This document shows, piece by piece, positions 34,934-43,390 of a DNA stretch of 64,000 bases (positions are counted from its first letter, which is position 1; each line of letters opens with the position of its first letter). This DNA comes from Leadbetterella sp. Lineage in GTDB: Bacteria; Bacteroidota; Bacteroidia; Cytophagales; Spirosomataceae. The notes beneath the pieces were generated by a model. The model did not search any database, was not told the origin of the DNA, and was given only the letters and a program-made list of their open reading frames with translations. The position numbers and the translations under genes were made by a program. The stretch is taken from NCBI GenBank assembly GCA_019638185.1, contig JAHBUH010000021.1, forward strand, positions 19,731 to 83,730, given 5' to 3'.

Positions 34934-36126
34934 CGCGCATTCAGCAGGGCTTCAAACCGCTCCGTAGGGATACCGGCCAGCCGGCCCAGTCGCAGCGCTT
35001 CCGTAGCGTTTTTAGTGGCTTCGGCGGTATCTCCCGACTTCCGGTTCAGCCGTCCCAGCTCATAATGATATTCAGCGAGGTAAGCGTTTTCTTTCAGCAT
35101 AGGCCGCGCCGTTTTCAGCCACTTAGTGGCGGCCGGTACGTAATCATTATCCGGGAAATTATCGTTAAAAATGTGCGTAAGGTAAATCAGTGAAGCGCCG
35201 TTATTGCGGAAAATATCGGCAGTTTTCTCACCGGTGGCCAGGGCATCAGCCTTTTTTCCCACTTTCAGCTGAGCCAGCATCCGGTGCTCCCAAAGCACAA
35301 AATCAGCATACGGACCGGCCCCTACCTTCTCCATATAGCTTTTCAGGAGGTCTACTTTCTCCAGGCTGTATTGCTTACTGGCCGGGCTGAAGACCGTACG
35401 CTGAACCATCAGCCCTAAGGTATTCATTTCATTGCCGGCGTGCCCACCCGCTTTTTCCAGGGCGGCTGCCTCCGGGATATGCTCTATCCAATACCGGAAA
35501 AACCCGTTCTCGGTATCGTTTACCACTTTTTTAGTCACTGACCAGCTCAGGCTGCTGCCCCGGTCTTCCGGAGCGAAACTGTTATAAAGGGCATCTACCA
35601 CTTTAGGATTATACAGGGTGTCCATGCTTACCCGGGTATAAGCCCCGAATTTCACCAGGAAAGTGAAGTCGCGATAGCCCTCATCAAACCGCTTCCTGTA
35701 ATTAGAGCTCCATTTTTCGGGATCCAGGGCATCAGCAGCCACTTCCAGCACCGATGCCGGCGTAGGATGGGCTTCGCCGTGGTGTACCAGCTTACCTTCG
35801 CCGTCGAAAAACAGGAACTGCGGGAAACTCGGAATTTCCACCCGGCGGTCATCCAGGAACTTACGGGCGCCCTCCACGCTCAGGTCCATCTTATAATTTA
35901 CGAATCCCGTGTTAAAGCGGGCCGCCACCTGCGGATCAGAGAAATTAGGCTCCATAGCCTGGCAGGCCGGACAGGTGGGCAGGTAAGCCTCCACAAAGAG
36001 CACCTTGCCGGTAGCCTTAGCCTTATCCAGGGCCTGCTGTATATCCGGTTCCCATTGCACTTTATCCTGGGCGGAAGCGCCCAAAAAGCCCGTCAGGCCA
36101 AAGAGTAAAAAGGTCTTCTTAAGCAT
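34930..36126 (-). CDS. Exported thioredoxin-fold protein, paralog 1 of 3
   Basis: 398 residues with signal peptide (MLKKTFLLFGLTGFLGASAQ). The N-terminal ~120 residues form a thioredoxin fold with CPAC (Cys52/55) and the cis-Pro region PSFPQFLFF. The remaining ~270 residues are mostly helical, with TPR-like helices near the C-terminus (YLAEYHYELGRLNRKSGDTAEATKNA). It is the most distal gene of three tandem paralogs (397-ish, 413 and 340 residues) sharing this architecture. All are probably periplasmic thiol reductases or chaperones for exported proteins. It overlaps cvfB only by the shared TTAA. Confidence 0.87.
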   Translation of the reverse strand: MLKKTFLLFGLTGFLGASAQDKVQWEPDIQQALDKAKATGKVLFVEAYLPTCPACQAMEPNFSDPQVAARFNTGFVNYKMDLSVEGARKFLDDRRVEIPSFPQFLFFDGEGKLVHHGEAHPTPASVLEVAADALDPEKWSSNYRKRFDEGYRDFTFLVKFGAYTRVSMDTLYNPKVVDALYNSFAPEDRGSSLSWSVTKKVVNDTENGFFRYWIEHIPEAAALEKAGGHAGNEMNTLGLMVQRTVFSPASKQYSLEKVDLLKSYMEKVGAGPYADFVLWEHRMLAQLKVGKKADALATGEKTADIFRNNGASLIYLTHIFNDNFPDNDYVPAATKWLKTARPMLKENAYLAEYHYELGRLNRKSGDTAEATKNATEALRLGRLAGIPTERFEALLNAR

Positions 36127-36131
36127 AAATG

Positions 36132-37373
36132 TTATTTCACTGAGTTCACCAGGTCATTGAATTTTTTCAGGTCGGTGCCGGCAGAACCCGCCAGCTTCTG
36201 TGCCTCAAAGGCGTTAGTAGCTGCTGCGGCCTTGTCACCCCCTTTCAGGTTCACCCGGGCCAGCTCGTAATGGTATTCGGCCTTTTGGTTAGGCTCGGTC
36301 ACCAGCGGACTGGCGGCATTCAGCCACTCCCTAGCCACCGGCAGGTAGCTGTTATCCGGAAAATTATCGTTAAACACTTTGGTGATATAAACCAGTGAAG
36401 GACCGCTGGTGGCGAATTTGGCCGCCATATTCCGGCCGATAGCCAGTGCAGCGGCCGGTTTTCCTTCCCGCAGGTTAGCCAGGGTTTCGTACTCCCACAC
36501 GTAGGTATCGGCGTACTCTCCGCCTCCTACTTTCCGGATATAATCTTTCACCTGGGCCAGCCGCTGTGTGCTGTAGGTTTTGGCGTCTTTGGCTACGGAA
36601 GTCTGGACAATGGCCCCCAGGCTGTTCACCTCCTGCCCGGCATGACCGGCCTTTTTCTCAAATTCCGCGGCCACCGGTATCTGGTTGATCCAATGCTTAA
36701 AGAAGCCGTTATCCACGCTGGTGATCACTTTTTTGGTCACTGCCCAGCTGGTTTCGCTGTTGATATCCTTTTTCGGGAAGACCTCAAACAGCGCATCTCC
36801 CACTTTACGGTTTTCCACGGTATCTTTCACCAGGCGGGTATAAACGCCGTACTTCACCAGGAAGTCAAAATCCCGCTCACCCTTATCAAAACGCGCTTTG
36901 TAATTTCCGGCCCGTTTTTCCGGGCTTTTAGCATCTTCCGCCACGCCCAGGATAGACTCCGTATTGGCGGTTACCTCGCCCTGGTGCACCAGCTTGCCGT
37001 CGCCATCAAAAAACAGGAACTGGGGGAAGCTCGGTAGCCATATGCCCCTGTCGTTCAGAAACTTCACCTGCTCGGCGATACCCACATCCAGCTTATAATT
37101 CACAAAATCCGTATTGTAGCGCTCTGCTACTTCCGGGGTGCTGAAGTGAGGTTCTATGGACTGGCATATAGGGCAGGTGGGCGAATAACACTCCACAAAC
37201 AGCAACTTACCGGTGGCTTTGGCCTTGGCCAGTGCTTCCGTGATATCCGGCACCCAGGTAACGGTATTTTTATCGATCACGGCCTCTTCGGCCTTCTCCT
37301 CCTTGGATTGAGACTTACAGGCTGCCAGCAGCAGGACCAATACGGGGAGTAAATAAGCGGTTTTGAATTTCAT
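36132..37373 (-). CDS. Thioredoxin-fold lipoprotein, paralog 2 of 3
   Basis: 413 residues. The signal peptide ends in lipobox LLLAAC with Cys19 lipidated, followed by a charged linker (KSQSKEEKAEEAVIDK). The thioredoxin domain has CPIC (Cys67/70) and PSFPQFLFFDGDG, then the same helical C-terminal region as paralog 1, which is its closest relative in the window (shared HAGNE/HAGQE, VFNDNFPDN and AEYHYELAR segments). It lies 5 bp before paralog 1 and 57 bp after paralog 3. Lipidation suggests retention at the inner or outer membrane while paralogs 1 and 3 may be soluble. Confidence 0.87.
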   Translation of the reverse strand: MKFKTAYLLPVLVLLLAACKSQSKEEKAEEAVIDKNTVTWVPDITEALAKAKATGKLLFVECYSPTCPICQSIEPHFSTPEVAERYNTDFVNYKLDVGIAEQVKFLNDRGIWLPSFPQFLFFDGDGKLVHQGEVTANTESILGVAEDAKSPEKRAGNYKARFDKGERDFDFLVKYGVYTRLVKDTVENRKVGDALFEVFPKKDINSETSWAVTKKVITSVDNGFFKHWINQIPVAAEFEKKAGHAGQEVNSLGAIVQTSVAKDAKTYSTQRLAQVKDYIRKVGGGEYADTYVWEYETLANLREGKPAAALAIGRNMAAKFATSGPSLVYITKVFNDNFPDNSYLPVAREWLNAASPLVTEPNQKAEYHYELARVNLKGGDKAAAATNAFEAQKLAGSAGTDLKKFNDLVNSVK

Positions 37374-37430
37374 ATATTAGATACAGGTCGTTATATTAAT
37401 AATAGAACACGGGAAAAGCCCATTATGGTT

Positions 37431-38453
37431 TCATTTTTTCTTCTGCAAAGCTTGTGCCGATTTTCGCCAGGCAGCCGCAGCATCCCGGCATTCTTTTGCC
37501 GCGCAGTTTTTCTCAAACACCTCCGCCAGGTAGTTCAGGCTGGCGGCGTCTGCCCGGAAGTGCCTGGCGGCCTCCTCACCGGTACTTAATGCCTGGGGAG
37601 TATGGCCTTCCCGCAAGTGGGCCAGCACCTCTTTTTCCCAGGTCAGGCTCAGCGCTTCCTTCAGCACCGGTGTGAATTTTTCCCGCAGTGCCCTCCACTC
37701 TGCCGCACTGAAGGCTTGTGCTTCCCGGCTGAAGAGCGTGCCGTAAAGCAGGCGCGAGAAGGCATTTTCCACATTGCCGTGCGCCGAAGCAGCTTCATAC
37801 GCCGTGGCCTTCTGAACGTTCCCGAGCCAGTAATCCGTAAAGCCGTTCCGGCTGTCCATCACCGCTTTATTCAGGATAAGCCAGGAGTTTTGGGAACTCC
37901 TTTTTTCCTCGGGATATACCGCCCAGAGTGCATCAATCACCTTTTTATTCATCAGGGTATCTTTCTTTACGCGGCAAAAGATGGCATAATGGGTCAGGAA
38001 ATTCTCGCTCCGCTCACCGGCCTCAAAACGGCGTGCGTAATTTTCGCCGGTATAGGTTTTCTCCACCACCATTTTACCGGGCTGTAATACCGAATTCAGC
38101 TCTGCCGACACCTCACGGGCGTGCACCAGGGTGGAATCAGCCCGGAAAAATAAAAAATAAGGGATACCGTACACATCCAGCCCGGTACTTTTAACAAACT
38201 CCCGTGCCTCCTCCGTCTCCACGTTCAGCTGGTAATTCACAAAGGCCGTATTGTACAGATCCGCCACCGCCTTTTCCCGGAAGAAAGGTGCCACGCGCTG
38301 ACAATACGGACAACCCGGCGAATAAAACTCCACAAAGAGCACCTTGTTCTGCAAACGGGCCTGCCGGAAGGCTTCGGGGAGGCTTTTTTCCCACTTTACG
38401 GCCTGGGCCTGCCCCAAAAACGGCAGGAAGAATAAGAATAGGTATTTCATCAT
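37431..38453 (-). CDS. Exported thioredoxin-fold protein, paralog 3 of 3
   Basis: 340 residues with signal peptide (MMKYLFLFFLPFLGQAQA). The thioredoxin domain has CPYC (Cys48/51) in EFYSPGCPYCQRV and IPYFLFF as the cis-Pro loop. The helical C-terminal region resembles the other two but lacks the final TPR-like helices and is the most divergent. First gene of the minus-strand trio. Its three CxxC variants (CPYC, CPIC, CPAC) suggest graded redox potentials. Confidence 0.87.
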   Translation of the reverse strand: MMKYLFLFFLPFLGQAQAVKWEKSLPEAFRQARLQNKVLFVEFYSPGCPYCQRVAPFFREKAVADLYNTAFVNYQLNVETEEAREFVKSTGLDVYGIPYFLFFRADSTLVHAREVSAELNSVLQPGKMVVEKTYTGENYARRFEAGERSENFLTHYAIFCRVKKDTLMNKKVIDALWAVYPEEKRSSQNSWLILNKAVMDSRNGFTDYWLGNVQKATAYEAASAHGNVENAFSRLLYGTLFSREAQAFSAAEWRALREKFTPVLKEALSLTWEKEVLAHLREGHTPQALSTGEEAARHFRADAASLNYLAEVFEKNCAAKECRDAAAAWRKSAQALQKKK

Positions 38454-38471
38454 AAATTTTAACGGTTAGCC

Positions 38472-38520
38472 GGGGGGCGACCCTTCAGGCGACGATCCGA
38501 CGGGGGCGATCCCTCGCCCG
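38472..38520. repeat. GC-rich GGGGGCGA repeat in the divergent promoter region
   Basis: GGGGGCGACCCT (38473-38484) and GGGGGCGATCCCT (38502-38514) repeat within 50 bp. The second copy forms a perfect hairpin GGGCGA-TCCC-TCGCCC (38504-38519). It lies between the paralog 3 gene and the ArsC-like gene and is richer in G/C than its AT-rich surroundings, so it may be a dispersed element. Confidence 0.45.
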
Positions 38521-38570
38521 CCAGAACTAATTTCCCTTCCTCCCGGTTACTCTTATATAACGATCTTTTT

Positions 38571-38918
38571 ATGGTTAAACTATACGGAATCCCAAACTGC
38601 GATACCGTCAAAAAAACACTGACGTATTTCCGGGAAAAGAACATCCCGGTTTCCTTCCATAATTTTAAAACCGACGGAATTTCAGCGGAAAAACTGGAAG
38701 AATGGTTTGCAGCCGCCGGAATTAACAAAGTAGTTAACAAAAACAGCACCACTTACAAGGAACTGGATGAGTCGGCTAAAAAAGCGCTGGAAAACCCCTC
38801 CACTGCCATCCCCGTTATACAGGAGCACACCTCCTTAGTGAAACGTCCCGTAGTGGAAGCAGACGGCAAGACCCTTTTGGGCTTTAAGAAAGACGAATAC
38901 GATAAAACGTTTTTGTAA
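38571..38918 (+). CDS. ArsC/Spx/YffB-family thioredoxin-fold protein
   Basis: 115 residues. The N-terminus MVKLYGIPNCDTVKKTL has the family Cys (Cys10) and the Arg/Pro motif SLVKRPVVEADGK near residue 92 is present; the single Cys in a GIPNCDT context fits the YffB/Spx/ArsC (PF03960) group. A true arsenate reductase is possible, but there is no ars operon nearby and Spx-like regulators or reductases are equally possible. Small monocistronic gene after a GC-rich repeat, followed by an AT-rich inverted repeat. Confidence 0.83.
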   Translation: MVKLYGIPNCDTVKKTLTYFREKNIPVSFHNFKTDGISAEKLEEWFAAAGINKVVNKNSTTYKELDESAKKALENPSTAIPVIQEHTSLVKRPVVEADGKTLLGFKKDEYDKTFL

Positions 38919-38923
38919 TGGTG

Positions 38924-38994
38924 AATGGTTAATTATTAATGGTTAATGAGGGCCTGGCATCGTCACTGATCATTAACAATTTACCATTAATCAT
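38924..38994. repeat. AT-rich imperfect inverted repeat between convergent genes
   Basis: Left arm AATGGTTAAT...TTAATGA (38924-38949) and right arm TCATTAAC...AATCATT (38969-38994) are partial inverted copies of a TTAATGGTTAATG motif. Such sequences recur between Bacteroidota genes. The right arm runs over the stop codon of the glycosyltransferase gene (38987-38989). It may also help terminate both convergent transcripts. Confidence 0.45.
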
Positions 38995-40522
38995 TTCTTC
39001 TCATTTCCCTCTGCTCGCCCTCAATCTCCTCCCTCACCCGTTCATTGATGGAGATGCGGGCGTTTTTAAACACGAAAATGTCGGTTTTGTATTCCCGTGC
39101 ATAGGGATTGGCGATGGAGTCGGCCAGCAGGGCGGTTTCAAAAAGCGGGGCGGTTTCCTGCATCTCGTCTGCCCGGTGGCCGGCATCCTTGATCCGGATG
39201 AGGTGACGGTAGGGTTTCGACAGGTCAAACCATCCCAGGTAATCGGCATGGAAGGAGTCCGCCCGGAGGCGCCCGCGGCTGTAGTAATTAATGGCACCGG
39301 CCTGCCCGTAATTATCACACAGGATCAGCACCTGGTCTTTTTCCGGCAGCGTTTGATAAATCTTCTCCGTTTTCTCCGCCAGCTCTTTCCATCCTATCAT
39401 ATCGGCAAAATCCTGGGAAAGCGGGTATTTCTTCCCGTCTTCCCAGCGGTGCATGCCCAGTGCCGGCCTCCGTTTAGCGAACTCCACAAACTGCTCCGGT
39501 GTTCTGACCGGGAACTCCACCAGGATGATCAGCAGCAGGTAAAGTACCGGCAGGCCGGCCAGGACCGGCCGCAGGTAGCGTTTCCGTCCTGTCTCCAGCA
39601 CCTCTGCCAGATACACCGCACCTAACCCGATATAAACCGGGTACAGCCCGATGGCATAGTACGACTTGGCCTTAAAAAACAAGAAAATGCCCAGCGTGAA
39701 AATAAAACTCCACAGCAGGAAGCGGTACCGGGCAAAGGGCTCATACCGCAGCAGGGCATAGAAAGAAGCCAGGATAGCCGGCAGGGCTCCTAAAAAGTAG
39801 AGCACCTGGTCGGTCAGGAAATCAGCCCGGTTTACGTGCACCAGGTGGTATTTTTGCAGGAGGTGCATGTGATAAAATACCGGGAAGTGATTTTGATACT
39901 GCCAGATAAGATTAGGCAGAATGATCAGCAGGGCCAGTAAAGCGGCCCCGTAAAATTCCTTTCGTAAAAATAGCTTCCGCTGCGGGCTCAGGAGCAGCGC
40001 GGGCAGCAGACCCATCACCAGGAAGGCAATGTTATACTTATTCAGGAAGCCCAGCCCCAGCAGGATGGCCACCCCAAACAGCCACCGGGACTGGTCCGTT
40101 CTCACATACCGGATCAGGAAATAATAAACACTGGTCCAGGCCAGCACATCAAATGAATTAGGCTGGAACAGGCCGTTCAGGCGCAGCAAGGGCGAGAATA
40201 AGATGCACAAAGCCGCCAGCACCGAAGCATACAGGCTCCCTTTCATCTCTTCCGTGATCTTCCAGACCACCACCAGGGTCAGGGCCCCGAACAGCGCCGG
40301 GAAAAAATGCACCCAGAATTCCGAATTCCCCAGCGCACGGATCAGCCACGAAACCCAGGACGTAAAAGGTGGCGTGGAAAAATATCCCCAGGCCAGGTGA
40401 TTAGCCTGGTCCAGGTGCAGGAATTCATCGCGGTGCAGCTCATAAACCTCATTGACCAGGAAATACTGCAGGAAGAACTTCAACAGAACCAGCGTGGCAG
40501 GAATAAGTGTTCTTTTGTTCAT
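38987..40522 (-). CDS. ArnT/PMT-like glycosyltransferase family 39 membrane protein
   Basis: 511 residues with an N-terminal TM helix and ~10 more hydrophobic helices, then a ~150-residue periplasmic C-terminal domain. The first extracytoplasmic loop has YELHRDEFLHLDQANHLAWG, with acidic residues matching the DE motif of PMT-type (GT39/GT83) enzymes, which transfer sugars from polyprenyl phosphate. Target and donor are unknown; protein O-glycosylation and lipid or surface polymer modification are both possible. Single gene; its minus-strand promoter has an exact -7 box. Confidence 0.82.
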   Translation of the reverse strand: MNKRTLIPATLVLLKFFLQYFLVNEVYELHRDEFLHLDQANHLAWGYFSTPPFTSWVSWLIRALGNSEFWVHFFPALFGALTLVVVWKITEEMKGSLYASVLAALCILFSPLLRLNGLFQPNSFDVLAWTSVYYFLIRYVRTDQSRWLFGVAILLGLGFLNKYNIAFLVMGLLPALLLSPQRKLFLRKEFYGAALLALLIILPNLIWQYQNHFPVFYHMHLLQKYHLVHVNRADFLTDQVLYFLGALPAILASFYALLRYEPFARYRFLLWSFIFTLGIFLFFKAKSYYAIGLYPVYIGLGAVYLAEVLETGRKRYLRPVLAGLPVLYLLLIILVEFPVRTPEQFVEFAKRRPALGMHRWEDGKKYPLSQDFADMIGWKELAEKTEKIYQTLPEKDQVLILCDNYGQAGAINYYSRGRLRADSFHADYLGWFDLSKPYRHLIRIKDAGHRADEMQETAPLFETALLADSIANPYAREYKTDIFVFKNARISINERVREEIEGEQREMRRND

Positions 40523-40542
40523 ATAAATTTTACAGGCACCGC

Positions 40543-40550
40543 CAAAAGTA
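40543..40550 (-). promoter_or_regulatory. Bacteroidota -7 box for the glycosyltransferase gene
   Basis: Reads TACTTTTG on the minus strand, exact TAnnTTTG, 20 bp before the start at 40522. The remaining ~245 bp up to 40795 are AT-rich with no other feature seen. Confidence 0.45.
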
Positions 40551-40795
40551 CATATTTCCCTGAAAAATCTCCAGCTCCATCCCGAAATCTTATTATAATA
40601 TTCAATACGGACATTAGTCTACTGAATATTTTATCTTATCGCTACAAATTAGCCCTTGCCGGATCCGGGTATTATTTATAAATATTCTATATAGCATCAT
40701 TTTACTAAGAAATCGCCATAATAATTCATGATAAATTAACATCCTTTCTTACTTTTAAACCTGTTTTACATCAACCATAACATTTCTATTAATAC

Positions 40796-41422
40796 GTGAA
40801 AAGAAGATTAGCCTTACAGAGAGTAGCTCTCATGGTGGGTGGCGCAATAACCGCCCCCAGTTTAGCTGCCATTCTCAACAGTTGTAAGTCTCCCTCTGAT
40901 TCTGCGGCCTCCGGGTTTAGTCTGGATACGGATCAACGTTCACTCCTTGCTGAAATTGCGGAGGTGATCATTCCCAAGACAGACACCCCGGGCGCTAAAG
41001 ATACAGGGACACCGGAAGTGATTGAAATCCTTCTGAAAGACTGTTACAATGAGGATCAGCAGAAGCATTTTGTAGCGGGTCTGAAAGACCTCGAAGAGGA
41101 GTCCAAAAAGCTGGGCGGAAGTTTTGTGTCTCTGGATGATGCCAAAAAGCTCCAGGTGGTGGAAACCATGCGCGACAAAGCCAAGGCGGAAAGAGAAGAA
41201 GCCGAAAAGGTGAAGATCGTAGATGCCGAAACGGGTAAGGAAAAAGAGGATCACACCAAAAAAGAGCCACCGATTCCTTTCTTTACGCTGGTTCGTGACC
41301 TGACGATCTTCGGTTACTACTCTTCGGAGTATGGTGTTACCAAGGCCTTCGATTACAGCCCTGTGCCGGGCAAATTTGATTCATGTATAAAGGTTTCTCC
41401 GGATCAGAGAGCTTATTCGTAA
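40796..41422 (+). CDS. Gluconate 2-dehydrogenase subunit 3-family protein
   Basis: 208 residues; start GTG at 40796 as the only start that keeps the signal. The N-terminus MKRRLALQRVALMVGGAITA is Tat-like (twin Arg, RRLALQ) and Cys30 in AILNSC may be a lipobox. The rest matches the small subunit of FAD-GMC oxidoreductases (SLLAEIAEVIIPKTDTPGAKDTG, FGYYSSEYGVTKA). Subunit 3 proteins escort the GMC subunit across the Tat pathway or serve as a partner; the GMC gene follows 24 bp downstream. A coiled, Lys/Glu-rich insertion occurs in the middle (KAKAEREEAEKVK). Confidence 0.88.
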   Translation: MKRRLALQRVALMVGGAITAPSLAAILNSCKSPSDSAASGFSLDTDQRSLLAEIAEVIIPKTDTPGAKDTGTPEVIEILLKDCYNEDQQKHFVAGLKDLEEESKKLGGSFVSLDDAKKLQVVETMRDKAKAEREEAEKVKIVDAETGKEKEDHTKKEPPIPFFTLVRDLTIFGYYSSEYGVTKAFDYSPVPGKFDSCIKVSPDQRAYS

Positions 41423-41446
41423 ACCCGTTTTCAACCATCGTAACAA

Positions 41447-43153
41447 ATGAATATTCAAGGAAAAGGAAAAGAATCCGTAACGTATGATGCCATCGTAGTA
41501 GGCTCAGGCGTTTCCGGAGGATGGGCAGCAAAAGAATTAACTGAAAAAGGCCTGAAGGTCCTCATGATAGAAAGAGGGCGCGACATCAAGCATATAGACG
41601 GTTATGACACCGCCATGAAGGAGTCGTTCGACTTCCCGCACCGGAACCGTCTGACCGAACAAATGAAAAAAGATTACTGGGCAGGGATCCGGACCGGTTA
41701 TACCATCACCGAAGCCACCAAAGATCTTTTTGTAAAAGACATTGACAATCCCTACGAGGAGACCCAGCGTTTCGACTGGATGCGGGCCTACCACACCGGA
41801 GGTAAATCGATGCACTGGGGACGCCAGGTATACCGCTGGAACGAGAGAGACTTCACCGCCAATGCCGAAGAAGGCGTGGGCATAGACTGGCCCATTCGTT
41901 ACAAAGACCTGGAGCCGTGGTATAAGTATGTAGAGAAATTTGCAGGGGTTTCAGGCGAAAAACGCGGGCTGGATGTACTTCCTGACAGCGACTTCCAACC
42001 GGCCATGGAGCTGAACTGCGTGGAACGCGAGGTAAGAAAAGGCATTGAAAGCAAATTTAAGGGCCGTTACCTGACCATCGGCCGGGTAGCTCACCTGACC
42101 CAGCCTACTGAAGAGCAGCTGGCACTGGGAAGAACCGCCTGCCAGTACCGGAATAAATGTATCAAAGGCTGCCCGTACGGTGCCTACTTCAGCACCCAGG
42201 CTTCTACGCTGCCGGCAGCAAACAAGACCGGTAACCTCACGCTGATTAACGATAAGATCGTTTATGAGGTGATCTTCGATGACGAAAAGAAAAAGGCTAT
42301 CGGCGTAAGAACCATCGATCAGCATACCAAAAAGACAGAGGAATTCTACAGCAAAATCATCTTCCTGAATGCCGGTGCCATGGGCTCTGCCTGGATCCTG
42401 ATGCAGTCGAAATCCAAAACCCATCCTAACGGGCTGGGAAATGAGTCGGATCAATTGGGAAGAAACATCATGGATCACCACCTGGGTGTGGGTGCTTCCG
42501 GATCTTGGGAAGGTTTTGAAGACATGTATTTCTTCGGAAAAAGACCAAATGGCGTTTATATACCAAGATTTGCCAACTGGGGCTCGGATAAGCGTGATTT
42601 CCTCCGCGGATTCGGTTACCAGGGTGGTGGCAGCAGGGGCAATAAAGGTGCCGGTGACCTGATCGGACCTGAGCTGAAAGCCACATACACCAAACTGGGT
42701 GGCTGGGGCTTCGGTATCGGCGGCTTCGGTGAAACCCTGCCTGATCCGAGAAACCGCTTTACCCTGTCGCAGAATAAAGACCAGTGGGGGCTTCCTATCC
42801 TTAACTTCGATGCCGCATGGCGCGAAAATGAATTAAAAATGAGGGTAGCCATGGAAAGCGAGGCCGTTGCTATGCTGGAAGCTGCCGGGTTGAAGAACGT
42901 TCGTTCTTACAATGACACGCAGAAGGCACCGGGTATCGGTATCCACGAAATGGGTACGGCACGTATGGGCCGCGATCCCAAAACCTCGGTGCTTAACGGC
43001 AATAACCAGGTATGGGGAGCCGAGAACGTGTATGTAACAGATGGTGCGTGTATGAGCTCTTCGTCTTGTGTGAACCCATCCCTGACCTATATGGCGCTTA
43101 CTGCCCGGGCAGCGGATCACGCGGTGAATGAATTGAAGAAACAGAACGTATAG
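41447..43153 (+). CDS. GMC-family FAD oxidoreductase
   Basis: 568 residues. The N-terminal Rossmann motif DAIVVGSGVSGGWAAKELTEKGLKVLMIERG binds FAD; GGKSMHWG and CQYRNKCIKGCPYG (cysteines of the GMC/gluconate group) follow; the C-terminus has GIHEMGTARMG and SSCVNPSLTYMALTARAADH with the active-site Asn/His region. In this arrangement (subunit 3 plus GMC) such enzymes often oxidise sugars or glycosides (for example 3-keto formation), passing electrons to a cytochrome c that is not in this window. Two-gene operon ending in a strong terminator. Substrate is unknown. Confidence 0.92.
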   Translation: MNIQGKGKESVTYDAIVVGSGVSGGWAAKELTEKGLKVLMIERGRDIKHIDGYDTAMKESFDFPHRNRLTEQMKKDYWAGIRTGYTITEATKDLFVKDIDNPYEETQRFDWMRAYHTGGKSMHWGRQVYRWNERDFTANAEEGVGIDWPIRYKDLEPWYKYVEKFAGVSGEKRGLDVLPDSDFQPAMELNCVEREVRKGIESKFKGRYLTIGRVAHLTQPTEEQLALGRTACQYRNKCIKGCPYGAYFSTQASTLPAANKTGNLTLINDKIVYEVIFDDEKKKAIGVRTIDQHTKKTEEFYSKIIFLNAGAMGSAWILMQSKSKTHPNGLGNESDQLGRNIMDHHLGVGASGSWEGFEDMYFFGKRPNGVYIPRFANWGSDKRDFLRGFGYQGGGSRGNKGAGDLIGPELKATYTKLGGWGFGIGGFGETLPDPRNRFTLSQNKDQWGLPILNFDAAWRENELKMRVAMESEAVAMLEAAGLKNVRSYNDTQKAPGIGIHEMGTARMGRDPKTSVLNGNNQVWGAENVYVTDGACMSSSSCVNPSLTYMALTARAADHAVNELKKQNV

Positions 43154-43168
43154 ACAATTTCTGTCCTT

Positions 43169-43200
43169 AACCGGGGTGACCAGGTCATCCCGGTTTTTTT
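43169..43200 (+). terminator. Rho-independent terminator after the GMC gene
   Basis: A 12-bp stem (43169-43180 with 43184-43195, one G-U pair) with loop CAG, followed by seven Ts (43194-43200). It ends the subunit 3/GMC operon. Confidence 0.9.
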
Positions 43201-43390
43201 ATGCCCTTTGGCGTCAAAAGCAAAATAAAATCCAACGAACTTCAAAAGTTACAGGGGAATCCATTGTACACACTAAAAAATCCCAGTTTTTCTCCTATCC
43301 GTCCTATTTTATATTTATTCTGAATAGCAATAAGTCATTTTTTTAATTCCCTAAATCGCTGTAGCTTGCATACAAATTTAGCTTTTTACA

